Shown here: positions 45,001-52,691 of the stretch, one piece after another | Numbering within the stretch: position 1 is the stretch's first letter | How the letters are laid out: each line of letters opens with the position of its first letter | Source of the DNA: Gorillibacterium timonense | Lineage (GTDB): Bacteria; Bacillota; Bacilli; Paenibacillales; NBRC-103111 | Reading direction: 5' to 3' | DNA length: 64,000 nt | Assembly: GCF_001457415.1 (NCBI RefSeq) | Contig: NZ_LN881724.1 | Location: forward strand, 124,001 to 188,000 | The notes under the pieces: generated by a model | Told to the model about the DNA's origin: nothing | Databases searched by the model: none | Seen by the model: only the letters and a program-made list of their open reading frames with translations | Program-made: the position numbers and the translations under genes

Positions 45001-45817
45001 CCATGCGGAAGCGCGGTATTTTGATCCGACCCTCGGACGGTTTGTGAGCGAGGATACGTATGAGGGTGAAATAGAGAATCCGCAGAGTTTGAATTTGTAT
45101 GCGTATGTGGAGAATAATCCGTTGATTTATACAGACCCAACGGGACATTGGCAAGAAGGGGACGAGAAACTATCGTCTGATGTACAATTTCAAATTAGTA
45201 TTTTAACCAGTGAATGGGATAGTGCAACAAGTACTCATGAACGTAATAGAATTCATGCTGAGGCTGAACTACTTAGAACGCTTGATAAGCTGTTCAGTGA
45301 TGAGTTTGGTAGAAAGGCCAAATTCGGTCAAAATACCACAGTTGCGGCTGTTAACAAAATTTTAAAGTATACTAATCGAATTGATATAGTAAGTTACGCA
45401 TTAGGTGTTGATAATTCAATGATTGCAGCAGTAATGTTTAGGGAAATTAGGTGTTTTGGTCCTAGTGATAACTTTGACACACTAAAACTAAAAATCAGGG
45501 GTGACGCTTCAATTGGACTCGGGCAAATATTTGTAAAAACGGCTCAAAGAAGCGAGAAATTGGCTAGAAAAGATGCCCCTGAGTACTCGGATAAACAAAT
45601 GGCTAAGCGGCTTTTAGATGAGCAAACTAGTATCTACTATATAGGTATTGTCTTAAAAGCTAACAGTATTATTTTAAAAGAAGATTCAAGTGTCGCTTCT
45701 GTTCCTATACTTGCTCTTTATAATGGAAAAGGCAATGCTGCAAAGAAATACGGGGAGCAGACTTATCAATATTCACTTGCTTTCCGCAAATATTACAATA
45801 CCATAGGTGTATATTAG
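39023..45817 (+). CDS. Secreted RHS/YD-repeat polymorphic toxin
   Basis: The 2264-residue protein has a signal sequence (about 1-50, ending KAYAS) and FlgD/Ig-like domains to about 250. RHS N-terminal and YD repeats run from about 370 to 585, then a beta-helix-like insert (about 587-910), then about 1050 residues of YD repeats. The conserved RHS core end spans about 1977-2043 (GLGYDFTSGLSHAEARYFDP to DPTGHW). The tip after it is AT-rich and resembles a lytic transglycosylase: a candidate catalytic Glu2141 (MFREIR), SIGLGQI at about 2163-2169 and ALYNGKGNAAKKYG near 2231. The shell probably encapsulates the tip until delivery. The ATG at 39023 follows AAAGGGAG; the frame is open upstream to a TTG at 38960. 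Confidence 0.9.
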   Translation: MNHLYNALKDYARKKKRAAVCAFLAFVVIFTTTWSLPVGLWPSFTEKAYASTNMRIEPSEINTDKQEKAKIIFSFNADDNGQAKHEVKINLCTPNPNGGPPALKELIASGTYDTKDSNGHYLVHEVEWDGKINGVPLKEGKYTIAVSPMDYNGIGVYYGQMASFEIRNSVQPAPPQSLNAKAAASGDGTMISGTAEAGSTVSLEVFYSGSDAEKTYSPIQVNSQGQWQQKVSLDLNRIARIGARAERDGLQSSYSQQLSILRTPIPSFPVTWEQLAAYYYKANSTVTVKTMTKQLADLNGSTNGSGTVTGLNALLIQDPEVSEPLAQSDLAQFTEQAVADRLRIVNPSGQGPVEPARGDFNYQTDRLTLQALMQLQFGLSYLSREANIGATGLGWHHSYEWRLTPVDGKLELMRPDGSRFEYVPLSGGRYLTPRGTDWTLQDDTGSGHLLKTPQGTAYRFDSEGLLASITDLTGNQVMLSYSGKQLMKVATRGAELALTYDHAGKLAGVSDHSGRSLSLSYDSNGDMVSFADVDGASTKFGYDNRHRVISVSDPKQSATMTVHYDEHGRVTSYTDFYGKTSTTAYEGKVSPVIRGEDEEQEPDDEVGIHPGQGRDIPAGDEVLLSGNMNNLAHAPAYRKVPGLLPVIKSYLDSSVEAILRQQGQYEASAVAADSNEIASIQKTIASIGGSGVAIVRTGYLNVESSVTFGSPEHPVVLIAEGMNTNQDITVTVYGTLILKQGLNANTKLKVHAYRVGGDYGNLWSGGAIHLNNDSQVQVESTLYGGSLTYNSGQLTVNADRILVKGDLSINTKVKMSIAQEMLLGGIVSNNEVAELNVSGGDLFVRDNVSVNNNLSIQTGGVFAIGGDMTPNQTPKVQTGVGSGKTILTYPKSGSAAPVAAYRLSATLAAQAKSTQTDRLGHSMAYTWNDRFLLAAVVNPDGTTVRYGYDNADRLADLTDGNGGVQRLIHDERGNEIQAIDGNGESSVIRYNKENRPVQQIDALGAIIRYSYDASGNLLATTDALGNQSTIERDATGVPVRVTDALGQTTEFVNDEYGFVKTVQDPSGYVKTIVRDALHRVMEVRDDQGLLEQTVYDAKDRAVERRNAAQLSLSSTYDANGNLTKETDEQGQETSYQYDVYRSIGTTDAAGKTSSTSYDANGNVKEETDANGNRTAYTYDALNRLQQTTDAAGQTTVYTYDANGNLLTEQDANGQLTRHTYDRNNSLLSITDPLGAVISYRYDAAGHQTKVTDPLGNSTWFTYNAAGQLTESTDALGNTTTYQYDASGRQISTIDAEGSVWQTKYDKRGLDSGTINPLGQETTLIRDDRGRVTESRNAAGGVTRYEYDSLDRTTKIINPLGSTTGYEYDALGRVIRTTDANHGVTSFRYDVLGQLTGVTDAGGHETAYAYDALGNLLSKTNARGAVTEYQYDVLNRVVEKGNPLKEATQYSYDAAGNLQSQLAPDKTKTTYGYDDANHVISIQYSDGQEVAYGYDLAGRRIAMKDSNGDTRYTYDALGRLTEAIDYRGRNVRYEWNSLNQRSRVIYPDNTTVSYEYDKAGRMTRVTDGQGQETAYTYDAGGRIKGKALQNGGTSAYQYNDAGQVTGIRHLGPGGALLEQLSYTYDPAGNLVHWERQKGGSDEDNPSGATQQADIADYVYDALNQLTQVQKRNGTQTSYTYDAAGNRLSKTVAGGGSAGTETYAYDPANKLTHWEKGSDYRDYAYDLRGNLLTVTGTDSTSLLRAQSPSADMTVPGSVYAQDGGSVTNEVYGDGTAPDGIHSLQAALAGPRILEAYSWDAANRLTAHTNEWGDQTVYRYDGNGSRVYMGVTLGSTARQDGYPASNPAGLRDGWETQYKKQQSDTYFTNDVTLSLPEPLEATGEEGSAWKQNYTYGANEERISMSYVSSADPNSGWEPTAGAGATSNASPKTLYYLTDMLGSVLALEGQDGSISARYDYDEFGTPENPEKFDLNYPGPDNLFGYTGLGYDFTSGLSHAEARYFDPTLGRFVSEDTYEGEIENPQSLNLYAYVENNPLIYTDPTGHWQEGDEKLSSDVQFQISILTSEWDSATSTHERNRIHAEAELLRTLDKLFSDEFGRKAKFGQNTTVAAVNKILKYTNRIDIVSYALGVDNSMIAAVMFREIRCFGPSDNFDTLKLKIRGDASIGLGQIFVKTAQRSEKLARKDAPEYSDKQMAKRLLDEQTSIYYIGIVLKANSIILKEDSSVASVPILALYNGKGNAAKKYGEQTYQYSLAFRKYYNTIGVY
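43700..44580 (+). repeat. RHS-core segment duplicated downstream
   Basis: This 881-bp part of the RHS core recurs at 46846-47726 with scattered substitutions and no length change by my reading. It is the source of, or sister to, the orphan fragment. Confidence 0.9.
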
Positions 45818-45830
45818 GAAAGGGAAAAAA

Positions 45831-46466
45831 ATGATTAAGAAAATTGCTGTCATATCAGCAGCATCCATAGTAGTTTTGTTATCATTATTTGCATACCTTC
45901 ATTTTACAAATTGGAGTATGAAGGACATACAAGATAGAACCGAAATTCCACTTAACCATGAGATAAATTCCTATAAAGATGGTTTGCCTTTTGCTACTGA
46001 AAGGGCCAAACAATGGAGAAAAGATGCATATTTGACGAACATTGTTATTGGATTTCAAGGAAAAGAAAATATTAATAACCGAAGGGGAACTATTGATTAT
46101 CATTATTACGCAAAAAACAACTCTATATTTGGACTTCCGGATGCAGTTTGTTGGGTTACTATTGATATGGATAAGCGTTCGATTGTTGAATTCAGAGCTT
46201 TTGGGGGTGCAAGATTATACGGTGACCCAATAGACATATCAAGGTGGAATATTGACATCAAGAGTATGTTTGATGGAATTGAAAAAGAAGGGATTCTTGA
46301 ACTTCTTAATAGATATGATAATCCTTCACTTGTTGTGAGAACAAATGAAGAGATGTGGGAAGTTGCTTTATACCCTTCATTAGAAAGTATGGGTGAGGAT
46401 GTGACATTTCGCTTTGAGACAACTACGAAGAAAATATACTATGTTAGAGATAAACTCAAGGAATAG
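45831..46466 (+). CDS. Membrane-anchored candidate immunity protein
   Basis: The 211-residue product begins with a lysine pair and one hydrophobic segment (about 5-25), so most of it should lie outside the membrane. I recognise no family. It starts 13 bases after the stop of the RHS toxin behind GGAAAGGG and shares the toxin tip's low GC. An extracytoplasmic inhibitor is what a wall-cleaving toxin would require, so immunity is the best inference. It is not proven. Confidence 0.6.
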   Translation: MIKKIAVISAASIVVLLSLFAYLHFTNWSMKDIQDRTEIPLNHEINSYKDGLPFATERAKQWRKDAYLTNIVIGFQGKENINNRRGTIDYHYYAKNNSIFGLPDAVCWVTIDMDKRSIVEFRAFGGARLYGDPIDISRWNIDIKSMFDGIEKEGILELLNRYDNPSLVVRTNEEMWEVALYPSLESMGEDVTFRFETTTKKIYYVRDKLKE

Positions 46467-46845
46467 GTAAATCATGTAATGTGATTAGTGATCTTCACTT
46501 TAATCCCTATCCTCATCAAGTTTTTCTAGTCTTGAAGGCAGCAGCTGCCATTGAGTTTTCCCAATAGAAGCTGCCCGCGTTCGATTATGCTAAGCTGAAG
46601 TGGCTCATGTTGGGTTCGCCTGTAAATGATGGTGGTGTGGTAACTTCCATTTTACACGAAACCAACGTGGGCCTTTTGTTTCCTAGGACGGTGCTATTCA
46701 AAGAATGTAAACAATGACTCTTCAGGTTGTTGCAATAGAGAGGTTTGCTGTACTTGTTGGGCGAAAGAGTTTTTAACTGTTGGTTCAATGACAAGAGTAA
46801 TGCTCCCCAATGTCAAGATACGATTTTTTGAGGGATAGTTATATC
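46467..46845. other. Intergenic region with gene debris
   Basis: No intact gene. On the plus strand an open stretch (about 46564-46716, containing AKLKWLMLGSPVNDGG) ends at TGA without a start site. It may be the tail of a lost gene, but I cannot identify it. The GGCAGC/GCTGCC palindrome at about 46539-46551 may be the remains of a terminator. Confidence 0.4.
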
Positions 46846-47760
46846 CGAATGACGAGAGTCACCGATGGACAAGGCCAAGAGACCGCATATACGTATGATG
46901 CCAATGGGCGGATGACGGACAAAGCCTTGCAGAATGGCGGAACAAGCACCTACCAGTACAACGATGCGGGGCAAGTGACGGACATTCGTCATCTTGGACC
47001 GGGAGGGGCTTTGCTAGAGCAGCTCAGCTATACGTACGATCCAGCGGGCAATCTAGTCCATCGGGAGCGGCAAAAAGGCGGCAGCGACGAAGACAATCCG
47101 AGCGGAGCGACACAGCAAGCCGATATCGCGGATTATGTGTATGATGCGCTGAACCAACTCACTCAGGTGCAGAAGCGAAACGGAACGCAGACGAGCTATA
47201 CCTACGATGTCGCAGGCAATCGGTTGAACAAGACGGTAGCAGGCGGCGGGTCAGCCGGAACCGAAACCTATGCCTATGACCCGGAGAACAAACTGACGCA
47301 CTGGCAAAAGGGGAGCGACTATCGGGATTACGCATATGACCTGCGCGGCAATCTCCTGACGGTGACGGGCACGGACAGCACATCCCTGCTGCGCGCGCAA
47401 AGCCTGTCCGCCGACATGACGGTTCCAGGCAGCGTGTATGCACAGGACGGCGGTTCTGTAACGAATGAAGTCTATGGAGATGGCACCGCACCGGACGGAA
47501 ATAATTCGCTGCAAGCAACACTGGCAGGACCGCGCATCCTGGAAGCCTACAGCTGGGATGCCGCTAACCGGTTGACCGCACATACAAACGAATGGGGCGA
47601 CCAAACGGTCTACCGCTATGACGGGAACGGAAGCCGCGTCTATATGGGAGTGACGCTCGGCAATACCATCCGCCAAGACGGATACCCGGCAAGCAACCCG
47701 GCAGGCATGCGAGACCGCTGGGAGACTAGATCAACCGAGTCAGGTGTATTTCCCGGATAA
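46846..47760 (+). pseudogene. Orphan RHS-core fragment
   Basis: Bases 46846-47726 repeat 43700-44580 of the RHS gene in the same orientation. The open frame (ATG 46810 to TAA 47760) adds 12 unrelated residues before and 11 after. There is no signal sequence, no RHS core end and no shell, so it cannot act as a toxin by itself. Its layout fits an orphan tip cassette, in which a fragment of core allows recombination with the full RHS gene, or a broken remnant of one. Confidence 0.85.
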
Positions 47761-48004
47761 ACTACAAAGGCAGTCAGAAGTGGAGTATACACCGGAGGAT
47801 ATCGTAATGGTACAAAAGATATTTGCTACATTTCATAATCATTTGAGTTTACGGTGTGAAAATCCAACTCAAATAAACCTTAATGATCACGCTGATGAGA
47901 TTACTTGGGATTCAAATACGGATATTGTTCATGTTGTAAAGAGATGGAGAGGTGGCACTTCAACAGGAGATAATGCACTAATTCCTCATGAGTGGATAGA
48001 TTAA
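47744..48004 (+). CDS. Small unknown ORF after the RHS fragment
   Basis: An 86-residue AT-rich frame starts with GTG at 47744, inside the end of the RHS fragment and in another frame. No strong ribosome binding site precedes it and I recognise no family (it contains DADEITWDSN-like acidic segments and ends IPHEWID). It may be the shortened remainder of a tip or immunity gene. Treat as hypothetical. Confidence 0.35.
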   Translation: MYFPDKLQRQSEVEYTPEDIVMVQKIFATFHNHLSLRCENPTQINLNDHADEITWDSNTDIVHVVKRWRGGTSTGDNALIPHEWID

Positions 48005-48084
48005 TCCCTTATTACACTGTTGGTGTAGTAATACATACTCGAGAATGAGGTTATAAACCTGTAAATGATGGGGGAGCATAATAA

Positions 48085-48684
48085 TTGAATAATACAAAGG
48101 TTCAGAAAAATATGTTGCAAGCGGTTTTTGTTGACCGAGACGGAACTATTGGTGGAAACGGTCATTTTATACATCCTAACAGTTTTGAGCTATTCCCGTT
48201 TTCACAAAAGGCCATAAAACTCTTAAAGGAGAAAGGACTTAAAGTATTCGCTTTTACTAATCAACATCGTATTGCACGTGGTGAAGCAAAGATGGAAGAT
48301 TTTAATGTGCAATTCGAAACTTTTGGTTTTGATGGAGCATACATTTGTCCACACGATCAAAAAGATGAATGTAAATGTCATAAACCCAAACCTGGACTAT
48401 TATTAAAAGCTGCCGAAGAACATAGTTTAGACCTACACAATTGTGCAGTAATTGGTGACGTAGGGTCTACTGATATGTTGGCAGCACAAACTGTAGGAGC
48501 AATAAAAATCTTGGTTAGAACAGGGTGGGGAATGGAATCACTAAATGCTTATCGACATACATGGTATGATAAAGCCAAACCTGACCATGTTGCGGATAAT
48601 TTTGGGGATGCTTGTAATTGGTTGGTAAATAATATCGATATAATTTATGAGTTGAGAACGGATGCTCCGTGGCGTATAAAATAA
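48085..48684 (+). CDS. HAD-superfamily phosphatase (HisB-N/GmhB-like)
   Basis: The 199-residue hydrolase has HAD motif I VDRDGTIGG, motif II TNQ, a CPHD...CKCHKPKPG segment that in GmhB/HisB binds zinc, and motif III/IV VIGDVGSTDMLAA. Such enzymes remove phosphate from sugar bisphosphates or histidinol phosphate. The start is probably TTG at 48085, behind GGGGGAGC; an ATG at 48112 is the alternative. Its low GC matches the toxin tip and not the housekeeping genes. Confidence 0.82.
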   Translation: MNNTKVQKNMLQAVFVDRDGTIGGNGHFIHPNSFELFPFSQKAIKLLKEKGLKVFAFTNQHRIARGEAKMEDFNVQFETFGFDGAYICPHDQKDECKCHKPKPGLLLKAAEEHSLDLHNCAVIGDVGSTDMLAAQTVGAIKILVRTGWGMESLNAYRHTWYDKAKPDHVADNFGDACNWLVNNIDIIYELRTDAPWRIK

Positions 48685-48735
48685 TCCACTTGAAGTGTGC
48701 ATCTATTGACACTCTGAGTGGATTATCTTGTTATT
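48681..48735 (+). terminator. Terminator of the HAD gene
   Basis: ATAATCCACT (48681-48690) pairs with AGTGGATTAT (48717-48726) with an inner AGTGT/ACACT stem, followed by a T-rich run. The stem begins at the stop codon of the gene. Confidence 0.75.
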
Positions 48736-48792
48736 TATTTTACATTTTCCGTCGTGGTGTTCACTAATGTACGAATTGCTTGATATCGGCAA

Positions 48793-48905
48793 TGGACATA
48801 GCCCAGGGTACGATTATACTGTTAATGAGTTTCCGAAGAAATAATGGAGTTATCGCACGAAATGGGCCTGATGTAAACCTAAGCTAAAACTCGGGTTTGC
48901 ATCAG
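48793..48905 (+). promoter_or_regulatory. Leader with mini-ORF and hairpin before the efflux gene
   Basis: A promoter-like TGGACA (48793-48798) and TATACT (48815-48820) precede a 10-codon ORF (48844-48876, MELSHEMGLM). Its stop lies in the 5' arm of a hairpin (CTGATGTAAACC 48868-48879, GGTTTGCATCAG 48894-48905) followed by TCCTTTATTT. The order suggests translation-dependent attenuation of the drug efflux gene. Confidence 0.45.
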
Positions 48906-48979
48906 TCCTTTATTTAATTTGCTTGAATATAACGGTAGCTAAAAAGTAAAACGGTTTTCGTTTAGGAGGATTTACTAGG

Positions 48980-50449
48980 ATGAGTAAGAAGGAAACCATG
49001 ATCGTAACACTGGCGCTGTTACTATCAAATGCAATGGCGGGCTTAGATGGAACCATCATCAACACGGCTCTGCCAGCGATTGTAAGTGATTTACATGCCA
49101 TTCAATACATGGGGTGGATCGTATCTGTTTTCTTGTTGGGAATGGCCGTATCCACTCCGCTTTGGAGTAAATTGGGAGAACGGATCGGAAACCGAAGAAC
49201 CTATCAACTTGCAACATTGCTATTTGCAGTTGGTTCCATTTTTCAAGCATCATCAAGTAATATTGTATTTTTCTTGATTGCAAGAGCTGCTATGGGAATA
49301 GGTGCAGGTGGAATGAACACGATACCTTTTATCATATATGCAGATTTGTATCCAGACTCCAAGAAGAGAGCAAAAATAGTTGGATATGCCACAGCAAGCT
49401 TTAGTGTAGCTTCGATTCTGGGACCGCTCCTTGGTGGTTGGATTATCGAAGTCTTGAGTTGGCATTGGGTATTCAATATTAATATTCCAATTGCGATGAT
49501 TTCCATACTCGTTATTCAATTTTTCTTTAAAGAGCCCGGACGCATTCCTTCAGATGAAAAAATGGATTATGTAGGTGCTGGTGTTTTGATAGCCGGTTTA
49601 ATCACACTTTTAACAGGAATCCAGATGGTTGAGACGGGTTCGCTAAGCTTAATTAGTACCTTAATTAGTGGAGGGTTACTTTTATTAGTCGTATTTTATA
49701 AAGTGGAAGAAAAAGCGGCAGACCCCATCATCCCCAATAGACTTTTTAAGAATGGTTCCTTGGTTGTTGATTTTATTTTATTTGCCCTATTATGGGGGGC
49801 GTTTATTGCTTTTAACATCTATGTACCCATGTGGGTACAAGGATTGTTAGGACTAAGTGCCTTGCTTGGAGGTATGACTCAGATTCCGGGTGCTATTACA
49901 AACTTTGCCGGTTCTATGACGGGACCATCGATCTCCCCACAATTGGGTAAATATCGTGTGCTTGCTTTGGGAAACTTGGCATTTATCATTTCCTTTGGCG
50001 GTATGGTATTAGCCGGAGTATCTACACCAATGTGGTTATTATTACTTGCTGGGGCATTTGAAGGGTTTGGGCTAGGGGTATGCTTTAATATTTTACAAAT
50101 CAGTGTACAGGAAGATGCGGAAAAGCGAGATGTTCCCATTGCAACATCATTTGCGTACCTTATCCGTATTTTAAGTCAAACCTTTATGTCATCCATATAT
50201 GGAGTAATCCTAACTCATGCCTTAATGAAAGGTGTTGCTGAATCGAATGGGAAAATCACAATGGATATGCTAAATCAATTAAGTGATTCCAAAAGTGCAG
50301 GTGACTTACCTCAAAGATTAATACCACTTATGCAAGAAATTATGTATCGTGGTCTACACGGAATCATGATAACGGCGCTCCTTTTATTGATGATTGCTTT
50401 GATTTTTAATGTTGGAATCCAGCTAGTAATAAAAAGAAAAGCAGTCTAA
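48980..50449 (+). CDS. DHA2-family MFS multidrug exporter
   Basis: The 489-residue protein has 14 hydrophobic segments, motif A-like LGERIGNRRTYQLA and motif C ILGPLLGGWIIE, as in EmrB/QacA-type proton-coupled drug exporters. The N-terminus has LDGTIINTALPAI, a hallmark of the DHA2 group. AGGAGG precedes the ATG at 48980. GC is low relative to the flanking genes. The substrate is unknown. Confidence 0.92.
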   Translation: MSKKETMIVTLALLLSNAMAGLDGTIINTALPAIVSDLHAIQYMGWIVSVFLLGMAVSTPLWSKLGERIGNRRTYQLATLLFAVGSIFQASSSNIVFFLIARAAMGIGAGGMNTIPFIIYADLYPDSKKRAKIVGYATASFSVASILGPLLGGWIIEVLSWHWVFNINIPIAMISILVIQFFFKEPGRIPSDEKMDYVGAGVLIAGLITLLTGIQMVETGSLSLISTLISGGLLLLVVFYKVEEKAADPIIPNRLFKNGSLVVDFILFALLWGAFIAFNIYVPMWVQGLLGLSALLGGMTQIPGAITNFAGSMTGPSISPQLGKYRVLALGNLAFIISFGGMVLAGVSTPMWLLLLAGAFEGFGLGVCFNILQISVQEDAEKRDVPIATSFAYLIRILSQTFMSSIYGVILTHALMKGVAESNGKITMDMLNQLSDSKSAGDLPQRLIPLMQEIMYRGLHGIMITALLLLMIALIFNVGIQLVIKRKAV

Positions 50450-50650
50450 CCCAATTGAAAGCTGGATTTCAAAGGGCGAATCTCTTGAGGGACTCCATCA
50501 TCCTTCAGGAGTATCTTGAAGCTGGGCAATCTGTGCTTCAACAACTTTGGATACATGGGCGGCCTGTTTGCAGCTGGTCCCATCTCGCTGTCTGCCGAAG
50601 ATTGTGATGCTATCTATCGGAATTCCAACAAATAGGAGGAAAATGCTGCA

Positions 50651-51364
50651 ATGAGTCGCCCATATACGGTTTGTCACATGATGAGCAGCCTTGACGGCAG
50701 GATCACCGGCCCCTTTATGGAGACAGAAGCCGCAGTTGCTGCCGGAGAGGAATACGAGCGTATAAATGGTGGTTACCATCCCCAGGCATGGCTTTGCGGA
50801 CGTGTTACAACCGACGAGAACTTCACGTTCTACAAGAAGCCGGAGCTGGATGATAATGCGCCTGCCGTACCGGAAGGTGACCATGTGGCGGTAAAGAATG
50901 CGAAAATGTATTATGTATCCGTTGATGCGTCTGGAAAAATCGGATGGTCTTCCAATACCCTGCACTATGCTGACCGGCCGGCGGCACATATTATTGAAGT
51001 GCTTACGGAGCGGGCATCCAACGCATACCGCGTTTTTCTGAGGAAGCTTGGTATTTCGTATATCATCGCGGGAAAAGATGAGTTGGACCCTGCATGGGCA
51101 GTCGAAAAGCTGAAAGAGCTTTTTGATATTCAGACATTGATGGTATCCGGAGGCGGGGTTATAAACTGGTCATTTTTACAAGCAGGCCTAATTGACGAGC
51201 TGAGCCTTGTTCTGACCCCTGTGGTAGACGGAGAAACCAATACCGTGACCTTATTCGAGAAAACGGATTACCTGCCTTTAAAAGTTCCCACTGCATTTTC
51301 ACTCAAAAGTGTCGAGAAACTTAAGGGCGATGGCGTATGGCTATGTTTTATCACTAAGCCATAA
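50651..51364 (+). CDS. RibD C-terminal-type reductase
   Basis: The 237-residue protein has the dihydrofolate-reductase-like fold of the RibD reductase domain: MMSSLDGRITG at the N-terminus, MVSGGGVINWSFLQAGLIDELSLVLTPVV near the C-terminus. Stand-alone members reduce pyrimidine or unknown NADPH substrates; no other riboflavin gene is near. AGGAGG stands before the ATG at 50651. Bases 50450-50650 hold no gene. Confidence 0.85.
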   Translation: MSRPYTVCHMMSSLDGRITGPFMETEAAVAAGEEYERINGGYHPQAWLCGRVTTDENFTFYKKPELDDNAPAVPEGDHVAVKNAKMYYVSVDASGKIGWSSNTLHYADRPAAHIIEVLTERASNAYRVFLRKLGISYIIAGKDELDPAWAVEKLKELFDIQTLMVSGGGVINWSFLQAGLIDELSLVLTPVVDGETNTVTLFEKTDYLPLKVPTAFSLKSVEKLKGDGVWLCFITKP

Positions 51365-51466
51365 ATAATTGGGGTGCTGTCCGCACTTGATGAAATGGAA
51401 ACGAAAGGAAACGTTTACGAAGCTGATCCGTAAGGCTAATGCCGCACGTAACCAAACCAGGCTCAC

Positions 51467-52642
51467 CTATAAGGAGCTGAATACGATATTGCGCAGTTTG
51501 CGTGTAATCGGCAATGTGCCGGCATCTTTTTTCTGAACCATAAATAAGATGGTCAGATCGTTTTGCGGACTGTTCGTGAAGTAGGCCCCAAGCCAGCCGT
51601 CCCAGCCGTATTCTCCTTGGCTGCCGATAAATCCGGCTTTTGTGTTATCGGTCATAATGCGCATTTGATTGCCATAGCTATGACCACGTAATGTATGCCA
51701 TGTATCGAAGCCCTTTTGTTGGCAATCGGTTAAGGCAGCTGACGTCATATATTGAACCGTCCTTGGCTTCAAGAGCTGAACACCATTAATGCTGCCTTGG
51801 TTCATCAACATCGTAGTAAATTTGGCAGCATCATCGATTGAAGAGGCAAGTCCTGCTCCTCCTGACTCAAATGCCGGATCTCGATCCATTTGATGGTTGA
51901 TGCCAAGATGGTTGCCACTGTATAGCTTCAACCCGCCCTCACCATCATCCTGATAGGTTTTCGTAAGGCGACATCTTTTTTCTTCAGGCAACCAGAATCC
52001 GGTATCGTCCATTTCGAGCGGCTCAAAAATTTCATTACGCAAAAATTGCCCATACCGCATACCGCTAACCGCTTCCACAACTGCGCCCAGAATGTCCGCC
52101 GAGGTTCCGTATTGCCAATTTGATCCGGGCTCAAATGAAAGAGGGCCTTGGCCCTGACGATTTGCAAATTCCATAGTACTCATTGGATTTTCGCTGAACA
52201 AGCGTCTGTCCAGTTCTTGAAACAATGCGTAGGATTGTTGACCCGTTGCGCCGGTTCCGTCATACAATAATCCAGAAGTCATGTTCAGTAAATCTTGAAT
52301 ATTGACTTCACGACAGACAGGCACTAGCTCACCGTTTTTCTCAACGAGTTGGTTTTTAAAACCGGGAATAAAATGACTTACAGGATCAAACAAATCGATA
52401 TCCCCACGTTCTAACAACATCATAACCGCAGCGGCTGTAATCGGTTTGGTCATTGAATATAAACGGAAGATGGAATCTCTTGTCATAGGGCGTTTGGACT
52501 CGAGATCTGCCCAGCCATCCTCATGGTAAAAGATTTCATTGCCGTCCTTGATCACCATGAAGGTAGCTCCTGCGATCTCCTGTCTTTCGATACTCGCCTT
52601 CAATGTTTTTTTTAGTTGGTTGATTAGGTTTGAATCCAGCAT
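51467..52642 (-). CDS. Serine hydrolase, class C beta-lactamase fold
   Basis: The 391-residue protein has the nucleophile motif SMTK (SxxK), a tyrosine motif at QYGTSADILG in place of the strict YxN, and a late HSYGNQM/GWDGWLG region. This is the esterase/DD-peptidase-like branch rather than a proven beta-lactamase. It has no signal peptide and should be cytoplasmic. Start ATG 52642 follows AAGGAGATCCG on the minus strand. Confidence 0.87.
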   Translation of the reverse strand: MLDSNLINQLKKTLKASIERQEIAGATFMVIKDGNEIFYHEDGWADLESKRPMTRDSIFRLYSMTKPITAAAVMMLLERGDIDLFDPVSHFIPGFKNQLVEKNGELVPVCREVNIQDLLNMTSGLLYDGTGATGQQSYALFQELDRRLFSENPMSTMEFANRQGQGPLSFEPGSNWQYGTSADILGAVVEAVSGMRYGQFLRNEIFEPLEMDDTGFWLPEEKRCRLTKTYQDDGEGGLKLYSGNHLGINHQMDRDPAFESGGAGLASSIDDAAKFTTMLMNQGSINGVQLLKPRTVQYMTSAALTDCQQKGFDTWHTLRGHSYGNQMRIMTDNTKAGFIGSQGEYGWDGWLGAYFTNSPQNDLTILFMVQKKDAGTLPITRKLRNIVFSSL

Positions 52643-52691
52643 GTCTATCGGATCTCCTTCGTGTGTATGTGTGAAAAATCATTATAACTTT

